A DNA stretch of 64,000 nt from Tomocerus qinae (taxonomy: Eukaryota; Arthropoda; Collembola; Entomobryomorpha; Tomoceridae), in the NCBI GenBank assembly GCA_020055645.1, contig CM034547.1, forward strand, positions 29,326,513-29,390,512, written 5' to 3'. Both the position numbers and the translations under genes were made by a program. Numbering within the stretch: the first letter of the stretch is position 1; each line of letters opens with the position of its first letter. The notes under the pieces were generated by a model. The model was not told the DNA's origin, did no database searches, and saw nothing but the letters and a program-made list of their open reading frames with translations. Positions 12,217 through 26,660 of the stretch are shown in pieces.

Positions 12217-15200
12217 ACCAAATATTGCAAGCCATGTCCATCACTACCATCACATAAAGTTTTGTCCTTAGTAGGGACTCCACACAGTAGAAGAGGACAC
12301 GAGTGAAACAAAAGCAAAGCTAAGAATCAAATTCTAGATAAAAGAAAGTTGGTGTTCCCGTGCCATGAAACACTAGAAAGTCGGAGCTTCATCCCTAAAC
12401 TAAATCCCAAAGCACTCGACGCTATTATTATGATTCCGCCTTGATCTGTACTGAGTGAGTTAGTTGTGCCTTGTACATACAAAATATAACCATTTTCTAT
12501 TACTCTATTGTAGACTACATAGCACTAACACATAGCTTATCAGAAGTCTGAGTATAATACAACTACTTGCATGCACATCACTACTAAACTACCAATTCGT
12601 AAACTATGGATGCCTTTACTAGTTCGTTTGTTTGGATTGCACAGTGTATACAAATGTAACATACGCACAACAATGTGTATAACAAGAAGTATTTTACACT
12701 CCACAACAATACAATGTAAGTCATTTATACTATCATTCTACTCTCTCATTGTTCCAATTCCAAGTACAGATACTTAGTAGAACTACTCATAACAAAATAA
12801 AACACTTTGTCTACACTATACAATATACATGCACTTAAATACACTGTCCTATGGGTAGTGCATGTATATTGGGACTAACTGTGACTTTCTCTTGTCGAAT
12901 AAGTACCTGATGCCTGAAAATATAAACCCGGGCCAGATACTTCAGTTACAGTCAAGTCACGAAAATAAAATGACCTTTTATGAATTTAGATGAAGCATCA
13001 AATACAACATTGAGAAAGTGCTAAAATCTTACAAAACCTTTTCAGGCATGATAAGTCATGCACAGTTTTAGTGCCCATACTCCTCTTCACTTCATGTCTT
13101 CCAAACAAAATTCATAGCGAGCTAAACTGAATCAAACAGAATGTTATTATACTTATTATTACTAACAAAAACTATTTTCCCATAGCCAGGACGAGACTCT
13201 GTATAAACACAGGCATAAGACATAATCTTTTGTAACGCTATGCTTATACATTATAAATAGGCACCATAGGTAATACATCCCTTAGAGACGGAACCTCAAC
13301 CCCACACAGATAATATATAAATGTATATGGGTAAAATCCAATGTGCGTATAGTGAGATAGCATGGATATAGATTTCTTATTGTAAATATGAAAGATTCTT
13401 GGATGAACTCCCTAGCTATTATCCTTGTATAGTAAGTTAAGTATTGCCAAAAGACTGTTAACCTTTTCTTACAGATAGCCCAACCATTTACTATTAGTAA
13501 GTAGGTACCATTGTTATGATTACTTCTTCCATATCTGTAGGTAAGTAACTCATCTTTAAGTACATAATCATTTTAATGGTTTATATGCTTAATACAAATA
13601 ATATAAGATTAGATTTCACAGGAGACGCTTATAGCTGGCTATTATTGAATTACGTGTAATAGTGTGTAATTGAATTGAATGCTTTTCGTTCCTCTGCAAC
13701 ACGTAGTAGTATCAGGTAACAAAAAATTAGCTGTGCAATAATTTGTTCTATATTACATTACACACTATTATATTACGGCATTTTATTGCACCACGTTATT
13801 TTTATTATTTCCATTATTATTGTAGGACTGAGTGACTCGGCTTTAGTATTGAATGAGTAGCTGTAGATAAATAACGTGGCACCTAGGAAGTTCACAGCCA
13901 TTCTTCTCAAGTCAACTCAACTCCATAACAAGAATAAGAAATTGGCGAAGCAAAAGATGTGTGACTGACTGCCTGACTTGCCTTGCCTGCCCGCCTGGAG
14001 CTACTAGTGGAACTGAATGAAAGGAAATGCAATACTTAACAGTACTAATATTATAACTGCCTAATGCGTTATTTAACTATAATTATATAATCTTCTTTTT
14101 AGGAAGCTAATATGCATAAAATAATGCTTGTAATAATACGTAATAATGACAATGGTGTTCCTCTGCCTTCTAGGATCATATGAATGATATCTCGCTAATC
14201 TGCATAAGGCTAATCTTCATCCTAATAGCGTAATAGCACTTGTTGGCTGTCTTGTCCTGTCTGTCATTTCTTCTCGTGCTTGACATATCATTGGATGCGT
14301 GCCTACATTATCCTCATATGGAAATAAAAAGACAATTCAAGTCAAGTTCATAATATCCTGAGCGTTGGGCAAAGTCATAAAAAACCATATCTCATGTATC
14401 TAAGTAAGTGAATGGGCTAAAAAGTGATGAGCAGACATGGTGTGGCATTTGTGACAGACTAAATATGATCGTTATCAGTTTACTGCTAATGTGCTTGAAG
14501 TTGTAACACTAAAAAGATTTTGCAGAGTGTACATGAAAGACATTTTTTCCCATACACACATGGCTGTATGTGTAAGTGTATATTTAATATACTCCATTAT
14601 TACTGAGTGTACTTTGGATGAGTTTGGTCTGGAATGGGCTTCATTCAAATGACAAACATTTCATTTCACAAGTGATTTGAGCTATAATATGTTGTGATAA
14701 GAATGGAATGGATGGAGTGAGGAATCCGTTGTAATTTCGTCATTCGTGGTCACATTATCGCTAACCACAAAGCAAAAGCAGTGACACCAAGTATAAACTG
14801 ATTGCTTTCAGTTACAATACAATAAGTAAACCTGTGTGGTGTATGAACTGCACATTATGGCTACGTGTGTAATGCTATTTGGTGTAAAATGTAGTGCAGT
14901 TAAGCTTCACAGGGTTAGATTAAATGTAATAGAAAGAGCAAAGGAGATGGCTTATTCAGCTCACACTTCACAAAACAAGACACAAATCAGATGAGCAACG
15001 TAACATAATTATTATGTTCGTGGTTCCTTTGCTCTTCTCTGTGATTCCGGGTCCAACCAGTGCATTGCATTATTATATTCTCTCTATGACTTACTAGAAG
15101 ATCAACAGCCAGCACCAAATACTAACTAAAGCTAACCAAGCCAAACTTAACCACACTATACCGTTTTGTTATCCGGTGGGATCTGCTGATCATCCTGTAG

Positions 15201-15989
15201 GTATTCTCTGTACTTTACCACATGGATATCTCTCGACGTTACTCAATTATATACATATAATTACTTTGCACAGCATACTAGCACCCTATTGTAATAGATA
15301 ATATTGTAATTATAATATACGCATCTGCAAGTAGCGTAACTTGAAAATAGGTGACTATCCTTCCCTTCATCTCTTGACAATTCACCACCAACTGCCTTTT
15401 ATTCAAAATACAAACACGGATATGAAACCTACACATGTAAGAATATTGAATCCAAACTAAGATTACTAATAACATTCTATATAAATTAAAATACCCATGT
15501 GGAGATATATGTAGCATGAAATTTCCCAATGCAGATTTAATTTAAGATAGCCTTGGTTTATCTATGCGTATAAGCTCATGCACTTGACTTTGACTTGACT
15601 CTTCATCGGTTGTAACAATAACATCAACACAACAACATTCACGAATTTTTACATGGCATGAACCGTACTGCTTTTCCTCCTTTGCTTTGACTGCAACATG
15701 CGTTGCATAGACGTGCCTAAGTCTCAGACCAAATGAGCACATATTTATTGTAAGCATATGTATGTACATTTGGAATATGAATATCAATAGCCGAATGATT
15801 TCATGGTTGCATCTTGCAAGGGCCCAGCAGGAACCTTAACACGAGTGTGTATTGTAAAATGCAAATTTTATGTGCAACACAATAGTATGTTAGATAACTA
15901 ATAGCTCGTTTCTTGCTCCTGAATTGTAAATCTCGTAAGTACAGTTGGCTTATTCTTTTCTGCAGTTCAAGTGCACAGTTAAAAAATCA

Positions 15990-16004
15990 ATGGATGGATG
16001 GATG
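15990..16004 (+). repeat. (ATGG)n microsatellite
   Basis: Nearly four ATGG units, followed by degenerate ACGG units. Confidence 0.85.
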
Positions 16005-19000
16005 AACGGACGGTTGGGTAGTTGCTTAGTGCAAATTAGCCTTCATGATGATCATGAGGGAGGTGTATCCTAATTCCTATCTTAAAGCACTACATAATAT
16101 AATAATATAACCTTGCCTTCACTAATAATATACACGTAAATAAACATTGTGCAGTTTACCTATAAAGTTTAGTAGCGAAGAACACGATTGACACGCTTGG
16201 TTTCCCGGCTACATCTATATTACATCTCTAACTACGTATTGCATCAAATAATTAAACCTAAAGTGCTAATACCACTCCTAACTTATCAGTTGGCAATTTC
16301 AATGGTTTTATTGAAAATAGCAAACTACTAAAGTGGTGTTTGATATAAAAATTTCAAAACTGCATTTCCCGTATAGTGCACTTTGAAAGATAAAAATACT
16401 AACACGAGTGTGTCGAGCAAGAAAAAAGGAATTTTAATTTCGCACCAGCAGACGCAGGTGAAGATAACTTTGTATAGAATGTAGAAAAATAGAAACGAAT
16501 TTATCTCCAAGATTTTCTCATAAATAAATCAGTTTTGTAAGAAATTGGCAAGTTGTTACTGCTGCGTTACCTCACCGTTTTATTGCAAATTGCATACTAG
16601 TGTCAATGTTTAGTGTTGCAATATTATATTTCTACACCTATGTAACTACGAAGCATAACATAGAATTGAAAATGGACACGGCTAGCTAACAACCCAACAA
16701 TACAAGTATACAAATGCAATAAGTTAGTCGTAAATGTACAGCTGAAATGATTCTCTCGAACTAAAGATAAGTTGAGCTAAAGAATCCAATCCAAGCCAGT
16801 GCAAATATTTCAAAGTACATAATAAGACACTTTCTTACACACAGAATTGTACAGCATGACCAGTTCAAGTTTAGTTTTCCTTTGCATTAGCATTACTATT
16901 GCTTTGCAATCTCGTAGTAGTGTCATTACATTATTACTTAGCACTCCTCGCCATAGAATTAACTTTTAACACAGATATATCGAGAAAAAATCTTGAGTTA
17001 CCAATATGGATAGCATTCTTGTTCGATTTTCTTAAATGTGCTACAAATGTGTTGTAAGTTTAAGTTCATGACCATGTTGTTCGCATAAGTTAGTCGGCTG
17101 TATACAATTACATTCGCCCCTATCCATACCACAGCGAGTATTCATACAAACTACACACATACCTACTCTTGAAAATTATGGTCTAGCTTTGTCCTGCTGC
17201 AGTCCAGCCAGACCAATCCAGGTAACTTAAAGGAAGGAACTGGAAACGAGGAATCATTATTGTAATCACGATCATCATGATGTGCAAAATAATGGGACAA
17301 GATTACGTACAAGATCCTCTCTCGTGCTCACATATCGGTTGAGAGCCATAATCTTACGTTACATTACACATTCACATTACATTGCATTGTGATGTAAAAA
17401 GAACATCAGAGAGATACCAGAGCCGATAGCCTGTGCGAGATTGTATGCAAATTATCCGAATGCAATGTAGTGAGTGAGAGTTGAGCTCACTCACGTTGAG
17501 TTGACCCGCACCCTTTCCTCTCAAATAAATACTTACAAGAGATAGAACATGTCCAAAGTCACATTATCCATCGACTAATATGTTCATGCTCATTTGCCTA
17601 CCTGGACTTGTCTGGAGTCACAGACTCCGTCTACTCGGAACTAGCAATAATAAAGCAACACAACTTGTACATGTGTGTTTATCTACACATTAAAAATACA
17701 TAGCTGAGCATGCCTGGACTCAAACCGAAGACTAATACATTGGAGATCAATGAAAAGAAAATGGGACGTGTGCATTATGTTTTGTTTTCGTGTTTTGAGT
17801 ACATATATAAATTCACTGCATTGATACTGCATTCCCTACAGCATTACAGACACAATAAAATACATCATGTGCTATTACATTACAATTTAACTAATGCGAA
17901 TAATCGTTATTGAGACGCGTAATGTATATCATCTCTGAAGTAACATGAAATAAAATCAACATATTGTTTTATGTATATGCATACTTTACAGAGTTACTAC
18001 TAAAGCATGACACAATAGGAAGGAACAACTGCCTCCCTTCGTCACGGCTATTGTATTGTATCTTCATACAAGAGAGTGAGCTCAAAGGCCCATTTAACCA
18101 TGAAGCCCCTCACACAATGATCATCATCGTCAAAGAGAGCCCATGACTAATTCGATTATTTGGAAATAGACTCTTGTCGATGGATTGGAAAATGGAATAA
18201 AAATGCCGACCATTTCTTTGTATGCATTGGTATAACAAAAACTCAGTTACATGTATTAATGCTGAATACCTACATAGTAGTAGTTACATCTCAACATGAA
18301 ATATTATTTACCACATAGGTATAATAAAAGTCTGTATCAAATGCGTACTATAGTTTGCTTAGTCACAATCACATTGGGTTGAAGTTAAGTTAAACGAAAG
18401 CAAAGCGACCGGAATGAAATGAGCTACGGCCACCGGCGCAATTGCACGCAATCCCAATAATATTTTATGACCCTTATGATTTACCTTACAACCAAATCGA
18501 AGCGTATCTCAAGCTCAACTCGGCTCAACCCACAACTTTGCGTATTAGGAGCCGAAGTCAAAGTAGTCAGACTTCATCGGTTATAATACTATAGAGACAC
18601 TTCTATACTATTACTCGAACAATATTATTATAAGTATGTTAGCTTTGGTTTGCATTTTCTTTACGCACTTTTAATACACATCCTCACCAGTACTTAAATA
18701 TGTACCATGCATTAACTTATGATTTAGGAACAAGGTTACTTTGGGATTACGTGTAGTATATTTTATTATTATAGTTTTAGTAACATGATCCGCTTAATTG
18801 TAATTTAGCCATTCTCCACACCAATGCATTGTAAGCCTACTAGACTGCTGAGACAGACATAAAAATCTAACCACGATCATGGCTCCTCTACTCTGTCAAA
18901 TTCTCGTTAAACTATTAAGTTTCATTATATTTCATTTAATAATTTCATAGTTGAAATGTATATGAGTGAAGTGAAGAGAGAGAAAAGTCACCTCAAGTTC

Positions 19001-22000
19001 GTCGTTCCAACCCATTGACATTGGCATTGGCAGCCGTTAAGATTAACTCTGTTTTCTTGACCAAATGAGCCATGTGCAATGCGAGAGCACGAAACGGACC
19101 GGTGTTCTATGTTGTGGCCTGTGTGTGTCAAGTCGATTGCTTTAGTATAGACAGAGGAGCCACGTCGTTAAGTTAGGTGGTATTTAGGTACGTGGTTCAT
19201 ACACGAGTAGGGTTAGGCTGGGAAGGATCGCATGCCTCGTTTAAAAAACTTGGAACTGGCAACTGGAACGTAGAAATGAAGTCGGGGAGTACATAAGTAC
19301 AGTTACACACCGATCGACTTGGCTGGTTTGACATGACATGTGAGCTCAACTCCGTTCTGCCAACTCAGCTAATAACAAAGTTCAAGTTCACGTTTTCAGA
19401 GAACGACCCGGTGATTATATACTCGTGTGTCTGTGACCCACCCTCACCCTAGATCCAATCCTAACTATGGATAAAAAAGGTATAACATTCTGTATATGGG
19501 GACAGGGTTAAAATTAGTAGATAGGGTCTTTATAATATAGTAGACATTGTGGTAATTCCCAAGATACAAGAAAGTGAGAGAGTTAAAGTAAAAGTAAATC
19601 GAAAGCTTTCTAGCAATCGAAGTTTCTACACAAGGTGCGAGTGTCTCAAACAGTACTGTAAATTGAAGTTCCAGAATGTCTAGTATATCTGATACTAATA
19701 GAGGTTTGAGTTTCTTAGACAATAAATCCATATCTGTATATGCTGAAAAATGGTAACCTTTAATGTAGGGAAAATGCCTGAAGCACACCTACCTATTAGC
19801 CATTACAAACTACGAACAAGCAAACCTCTCTCTCACTATTACAGATGAGTAATGAGAAAAGCCATTTACATCCATGTTCTTCCAACCTCTCGATCCGAAA
19901 TCTGAGACTTCACATCACATATCACATCTGCCAAGAGTTGGCTTCGCTTTGACTGAACTGACTAAAGCTTTAGTTAGTGCAACGTATTCCATTACATGCA
20001 TTAAGCTACACCCCCTTCATCTATTATCCTCCTTAACTTCACTTCGGTAACTTAACGAAACTCACAGAACACAATTTATAATTTATAAGTGTACATGGTG
20101 TATGAACGAGCTCAAAATTCCCTATTGCCTTTAGTTATCCTAGTAGAGAGATGCATTGTGATGCTCTCTGATGTTCCCTACTTGCATAGTTACGTATACA
20201 GAACATCGAATTACATTATTACCTACACCGCATTACAATTTTACGATGCATTCAGCCTGCCATACCTACGTAACTGTGATCTGCCTACTTTGCTAGGAAT
20301 CTTGCCTTGTTCTCAGATTTGTACCTTTACTTTGGTTCATTAGAGGGGCAGAGCACGTGTTATTATATATTACCTATCCCTTCCTACATAACAAACTAGA
20401 ATACCTCAGAGCTCTTGTTTCTTTGCTTTACTTGTTTTCTTTCAAATCACTTTTATTTCCCTTCATTTTGAGGAAAGACAAGCTAGAGCAATTTATATCG
20501 ACAGACTCCTGTACTTATCCATACATAATTTCCATAATGTTATGTTAGCTCACCTTCCCTACATTTCTGTCCAGTTTGGCAAAATGTTATTTACAATTTC
20601 AATATGCTCACTAAAGTGTGGGTTTTTATTTACGTTTGTACTTATTTTGCCCACGATGTCTTGGATTATAATGGTATCAAGTTAACATTAGTATTCGTAG
20701 CTAACTAATCTTGAGGCACTACCGGTCGGGTGTGCGTAATGTGTGATGTGATGTTATATTATGTTGTAGTTGCCGTAAAATAACTCCTCGCTCGACTCCG
20801 GGCTGATTTATGCAACTTACAATGCTAAATGAAATGAAGGAGGGAGTCAGTTAAGTTAACAATCAGTCATGGAATCCAGCAGCTACATACTACTATACAA
20901 AAATACTATAGATAGATGCATATAAATTCAAATCCTTGCCTGTCTATCTCAATAAACTAAAAAGCCAAGTTAACTCAAAAGGTGTGACCATATCATATTC
21001 TTGCTGATGCAGCGAGACTCAGATTGCTCTTGGTCTGAGTGCCTGAGACAACTGAAATTATGAGAGAAAAGAAGAAATTGTATATGAATCTGTCTTAATA
21101 CACAATGCACCATATAGAATAGATAAAATTCTTTACTTCATACATATTCACAAGTCACTACGTGAAATGCAAACCTAACCAACCAAACGCATACAAATAA
21201 CGTCTGTGCAAAAGGAATTTTTCCAAAATATACATCCTATATGCATATTACACTGCTTCACTTACATAACTACTATGTTTATGCATAGAGATACATTTTT
21301 GATACCCTACACGACGATGCACAAGAGTTGTAAGGTATGCGTACAGTAGTTGAGTTACTTGCTAAGAGCTCTTAAATTTTACACGCGTAGTACAATAATG
21401 CTATGAGATGCTTCACTTTGTTCCCTGTCTAACTAACTAGACTAGAACCGAGAACTACTGCATTTGAAACTGAAGTTGGAGGTGGAACTTGAAAATGACA
21501 TGAGGTAAACCTAACGAAATCAAGCTCAAACAGAACTACTACATATCATCATAGTATATAAACTATGGGAATAAAGTAGTATATAATCTGTGTGAAATTT
21601 TTATATGCATTCATAGTTGGATACTTTATATAATGACATGTCAGTGAGACAGAGTCAGTGAGAAAAATGCTCGGATAGGTAAATCATGTCATTACACGAG
21701 GTAACATGTGTAATGTGATCTCAGTTGATGTGGATGTTGATGCTGGAAGAGAATAAACTGCGGTTTCCTATATACATTACTTCTGTCTGGGCTACCTTCA
21801 TTTAATATTCTCATTCTCAACTGCCTAATAGGAATGAATGCTGACTACAAGGAGTCTAGTACTGGGATGGGAGTAGTGATTGTTAAGTTAGGCATGCATG
21901 CTCCAAAAGATCTGACTTGCGTTTGGCTACATAATAATAATACTTCACATAAAACAGTAAGAATAGTGCGTAGTCTGTCCTACGGCCCAATGGGAAGTAA

Positions 22001-25000
22001 AATGCTCTATGCCAGGCACATAGAGATCGTATTACCTATAAAATCTACATATAACTACCACCATATACTAAGAATCAATGCAAGTTACGAGTTACGACTT
22101 ATATTATTTCTTCTTTAAGAAGCCTCCATATAACTTATGGTTAGGTTGGGTGACTTTCTTAGCAATGCAACGCCTAAGTTCGTTACTTTACACACAATAT
22201 AATAATTTAGCAGTCCCTATAGGTATTTTTGAAGACAAACTACTCGGGAGTACAGAAGGAGAGAGGAAAAGAGACGAGTGTGGGTTCTTTGGCTTTTCGT
22301 TTTTAGTTTTTCGTTTTTGAATCCCACGTTTGTTATCTGGACCACTTTTCACCTAACTTTATGATAGCCATTTACTGGAGCAGCGTGATGCGATAAATGC
22401 TTGCTTTCCTACTAGCTCTAGCTGTAAACTCGTAACTTTTCTTACTGAGTTGAATTCTAGATGTGAAATAAATGACTACAGTTTGTATGTGTATTTAAAT
22501 GTACTGTATCTGATGCAAGTATTTATGTGGCTATGCAAACTACTGCTTAAGTACACATATACATCTGTATACGCATTGTTGTCAGCCATATAAAACTGTA
22601 CCATATCACCAACTTGCAAAATGAAGGAAAGTGAAGCTGGCCAAAGAAAGTTAAAGGAACCCATGTGAATTGGGGAATGTCTTCGTCCTCCTTGGTGGTT
22701 GTTCTTTTTCAGACGAAACAGGATCATGAAGCCGTATATAGGAAAAGGATCCCTATGACATTTCAATGCTAAACTATACCTGAGAAACTTGCTCACAACA
22801 TTTTGCACTTTCGTATAAAAACCGACATCCTACACACCTAGACCAAAGTGAATGGAGTAGATACGTACATTATGCAATGTTCCTTAAGGTTTGTCATGTT
22901 ACGCTCGTGGAATATTCTCCCTAACAAGAAAATCCGGCACGAGTTAACTTGCTTGCATCTGTATAACTGAAATTGCAAATGGGTTGTTGTAGGTGTAAGT
23001 GTTTTACATCTTGCATACTGTATGAATCCATATTGCATTGCATGTCTACGAATTACAAAACTACAAGCCTCGCACGCTATCCGCGCTAAACCAATCTACA
23101 CACGTGTTATTTATTTGAAATAGTAGTGCACTACTAAAACCCTCGTACTTTAAGTTTGTGTAAAACAAGTTCAGTAGTCCAGTGGACGGACACCAACCAG
23201 TAAGAAAAAGCGATATCAAGTTCCATTTATGAGTAGTATATGATATTCTATTTAGGATGTCATTTATTAAAAGAATCTGGTTTTGTTAATAAAATCGAAA
23301 ATAAAATCATTAGATCATACTGATCCATATTCAAGTGATATTATAACAAAACTCAGAAAATGAAGATATGTGAATCGTATGAAACCTTTCGTTTATAAGG
23401 AAAATTTCTTTTAATTTGTAGTATAAAAATCCTCTTTTCGTATTTACATACAATAACCATAGTTTTAAATCTGGCGAAAGTATGCAAAAACTAATAATAA
23501 GATATATCCAGGTGCCTGAAAGGCCGCAACTGCATATTTATGCATATAGAGGAACGTTTACTACAGAAGTGATAACGTATGAAATATGCAATGTACTGGA
23601 AAAGTAATCCAACAAATCCACATTGAACAACAGCAACTACCTACTTGTGCCAGGAACAAAATTTGGTTAGAAAACAGCATAACGTAAAACAACAAAAGAT
23701 ATGCAGCACTCTGGTTGCTTATAATGTATGCATGTAAAAAGCCCGAGAGTTGTTCCAAAAGTAGAAACGAAGAGTTAAATGGAAGCTGAGACGGAGTCGG
23801 TAGAGTAAGTAGGAACTAAACTAGGAGATAGAGAATTTTGTAGTGTCTGAAAATGTGGTCGTCTGGAACCCCTTCGGAATCATTACGAATCAACGAACGA
23901 ATAAAATTGTTAGTATTCACGCGCCCACATTGCACATTACAAATGCAAAGGATTAATTTCATTTCATTTCGTTTGCTTTTACAACTACGTATAGTAAATT
24001 GTAAAGTCCTATGGAGTGTTGCAGTTGCAGAGCTGCTGGATATTCCCCCAGTCAAAGCGCCCTACATACTTTCCATGAAAAATTAGAATTTCTGTCAAGA
24101 GGTTTAACATTTTCCTGGAACTCAGATTTATCAAGGAAGTCAAGTGAACAGTGATGTGAGCTTTAGCTTTTCTTACATTCATATACAGCTATATAGTGTT
24201 ATATATTCTTTTATGCTCACGTAATGTGATGTAGACTGGGTAAAGATGCAAGGAGAGATGAGATGAACAAGAAAAGACAAAGCTAGCCCATCCGACCAAT
24301 ATCTATGTAGTAAGTGTGTTCTTATTCTCTTCCATTCATTCTTATGAATGTTCTTCTCAAGATGAGTCTTCCCGTCTCAACTCTAAACATAGAAGATAGA
24401 AAAGATTCCCTGACAGTAATTCTAAAACTCGGACTTTTCCATTTATAAAGAACACTATTTTACTAATGCTCCTATTAAGTATACAGATCTGATCTCGTTA
24501 CGTACACCACACACTACACACGTATGGCATATTATGTATGTAGAATGTATCTATAATGTATAATATGTGACGTAGCACAGTAGGGCAACCCTAACCAGGC
24601 CAACAAGTAAGGATCACACACACATTTAACATTTTAAAGCCTTTCTTCCGTGCAGAAGCGACAGACTGCTCTTCTCGTCCTCCTCATAATATTATCCTTC
24701 TTCTTTCTGGAACTTGTATAAGTTTTAACTGGAACGTATGAGTCGTATAGGAAAGCCAAGTCAAGCCGCCGCATTCACATTTCACATGAAGCCTCAGCAA
24801 TTATTCTAATTCATGACCATCGGTATTCCAAACATTTTCCCATGCTCCCCAAATAGGCATAAAGTTCACAAGTTGAGACAAAGAGCCGAAGTACATATGC
24901 ATCCACATGTACCTACGACACTATACTCACCAGGAAGAACAACTCTCTGCTACATGTTACTCTGCCAGATTCATTTCTGTATAATACCTACAGCCTTTTA

Positions 25001-25937
25001 CTAGCATTTTCCCAACTTTATTTACTTTACTACTCACTTGGCTACACGTAATAACTTTTGTATACTTAGGAAGTAAATATCTGATGCATCTCTATAATAC
25101 TTCCTTTGCTACAGCCATACCGATATCTCCATATAATAACATCATTTAAATTAAGCTGTTCCAGTTCCCAGTTCCCCTGCCTCACTTTCTCAACTAAAAC
25201 AAATGCACACAAATCCCTTCAAGTAACTGTAATTAATTTATATTCAGAATACTTCTACATACAAATATGTACAACCCATCATCATAATCACACAAAATAA
25301 TAACTCAACTCAACATAAACATCAAAATCAAATAATGCCGACTCATCTTAATATCCATTGGCCACAGCTTAATTTTATACCAACAGTGTAATAGTAGCAA
25401 GAGCATTTCACGCATAATATGGCCCTTATAGCCTTAAAAATGGAAAGGCAATGATTTGCTTATAGACAATCTGACTCAGCACTGTCTGCACTGACTTTTT
25501 TGCAACTTTTTGTACAGACATATAGAAATCAGGCGGTTATAATCAAATAAAATATGTTTTATCTACTTTAACTATATTAACAGAATATTCAATCAAGTAT
25601 AAACATTCTGACGGGAATTTTACTCTTTTAAATTAAGGCTTTACTTAGTCAATATTTTCTTAATGCGTTTTCAATTGTCTTAATCAAGAATGCAGTTGAG
25701 TCAAATGACCAAAAGGTATTTTGCATCTTAATTATATTTTTTAACATAAAGGTATGTAAGTATATAGTGATATACTTGATATAGACTTGTATGTATACAA
25801 GTAAAGAAGAATTCATACATACGCATACTTTCCTAATGCTACTTAGTAGTAATGTGTAATTGAGATAGTCGGTAGTCCAGGGGTATCTTGATATGTATGC
25901 AATTATGTTAGTGTAAAAAAGAAATTATTTAGTTTAC

Positions 25938-26597
25938 CTGTAAGTTCTGAATGAGTTGCTGACAAGTAATTGGCGGTACTTCATTGCTGACTGAGACGAC
26001 AATATCTTCATATCCTCCATACTGGTTGATTCTTGCCCCCTGGCTGCCCGTACACAAACTGAAAAAGATAATTCCGATAAGTGTCCACACCGAGTGCCAA
26101 GAGAAACTATTGGCATTCTTCTTCAGACTTAGTAGTGTTGCACGGGATAAGTGTTCTCCGGTTTTCCATTTCGACTGTAAATCACTTCGGGCGGGAGTCC
26201 AGCTCAGCAACCTCCCTCTCTTCATTGCTCTTCTGCCTCCTCGGCTCCTGTTCATCTTTTCTGACTCGAGTGGTTCTTGTGCTCCGACGAATAATGTGTG
26301 CGAGGATGTTTCCCCTGCCTGGCTTATCGTTGGGTTATTGGCTCCGGATTGAGAGATGATGGGAATAGATGAAGATCTGCACATTGTGCGAACTGTGCTG
26401 ATTTGGCTGGATTCTTGTCCGGTGGTGGTAGTAGCAGTTTTCTTTGCACGCGCCTCTGCGGTTACTGCACTGTGAGTTCTACTATTATTTCTAGTAATGG
26501 AACAACAACCAGCAGGAGAAGAAGACCCTTCTGACTGATTTGTTAGGAGGAGGAAATTATTAGCCATTAAATTAATGGCTGACGGTGAGGTAACCAT
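25938..26597 (-). CDS. First coding exon of a CLCA-like protein (calcium-activated chloride channel regulator family)
   Basis: Seen: an open frame of 220 codons from an ATG at 26597 (context CAAATGG, in-frame stop 5 codons further upstream) to a donor CAG|GTAAAC, with the exon ending at 25938. Read-through would stop two codons later, so it must be spliced to be part of a longer protein. Residues 1-165 are Ser/Thr/Ala/Arg-rich and low in complexity. Residues 169-185 are hydrophobic (WTLIGIIFFSLC), followed by a signal-peptidase-like TGSQG-A. Residues 189-220 contain GGYEDIVVSVSNEVPP, then CQQLIQNLQ. Known of the family: mature CLCA proteins start with a NGYxxIxVAIxxxVPE segment and continue into a metalloprotease-like domain and a VWA domain. 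They are secreted or cell-surface modulators of calcium-activated chloride current. Inferred: this is the CLCA N-terminus, and the remaining exons would lie at lower coordinates. Odd: about 165 residues precede the signal or anchor, where CLCA proteins usually have a short signal peptide. Internal Met115 or Met125 could be the true start. Confidence 0.7.
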
Positions 26598-26660
26598 TTG
26601 CACGTTAGATCGTTAACTGAAAATCTCCTTTGCCTTGTCTTGTCCGATTTTAAGTAGGAA
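26598..26660 (-). promoter_or_regulatory. Possible core promoter or 5' leader of the CLCA-like gene
   Basis: Seen on the minus strand: TTTTCAGTTAACG, containing the arthropod initiator core TCAGT (A at 26618), with TTAAAA at 26648-26653, about 30 bases upstream, where a weak TATA element would sit. This would give a 20-base leader before the ATG at 26597. The same TTTTCAG could instead be a 3' splice site, with transcription starting further upstream, but it has no clear pyrimidine tract. The choice is open. Confidence 0.2.

Larger units (their letters stand above)
10004..25937. other. Non-coding stretch, possibly intron 1 of the CLCA-like gene
   Basis: On the minus strand this follows directly after the GTAAAC donor at 25937, so at least the right part should be intron if the exon is used. 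I looked for the next CLCA segment (a helix rich in hydrophobic residues followed by a basic RRAFF-like stretch) and did not recognise it. Short exons could have been missed. The segment holds pentamer motif clusters at 10842, 11748, 12949, 13908, 14336, 15582 and 24754, and the palindrome at 12196. The interval 25380-25920 is AT-richer and almost free of the pentamer motifs. Confidence 0.5.

Noticed and set aside
19465..19788. 107-codon minus-strand frame
   Set aside because: Several frames of this size are expected at random; no family recognised.
25984..26352. Long plus-strand frame opposite the CLCA-like exon
   Set aside because: It is the antisense shadow of the GC-richer exon; the minus frame carries the recognisable domain and the splice donor.
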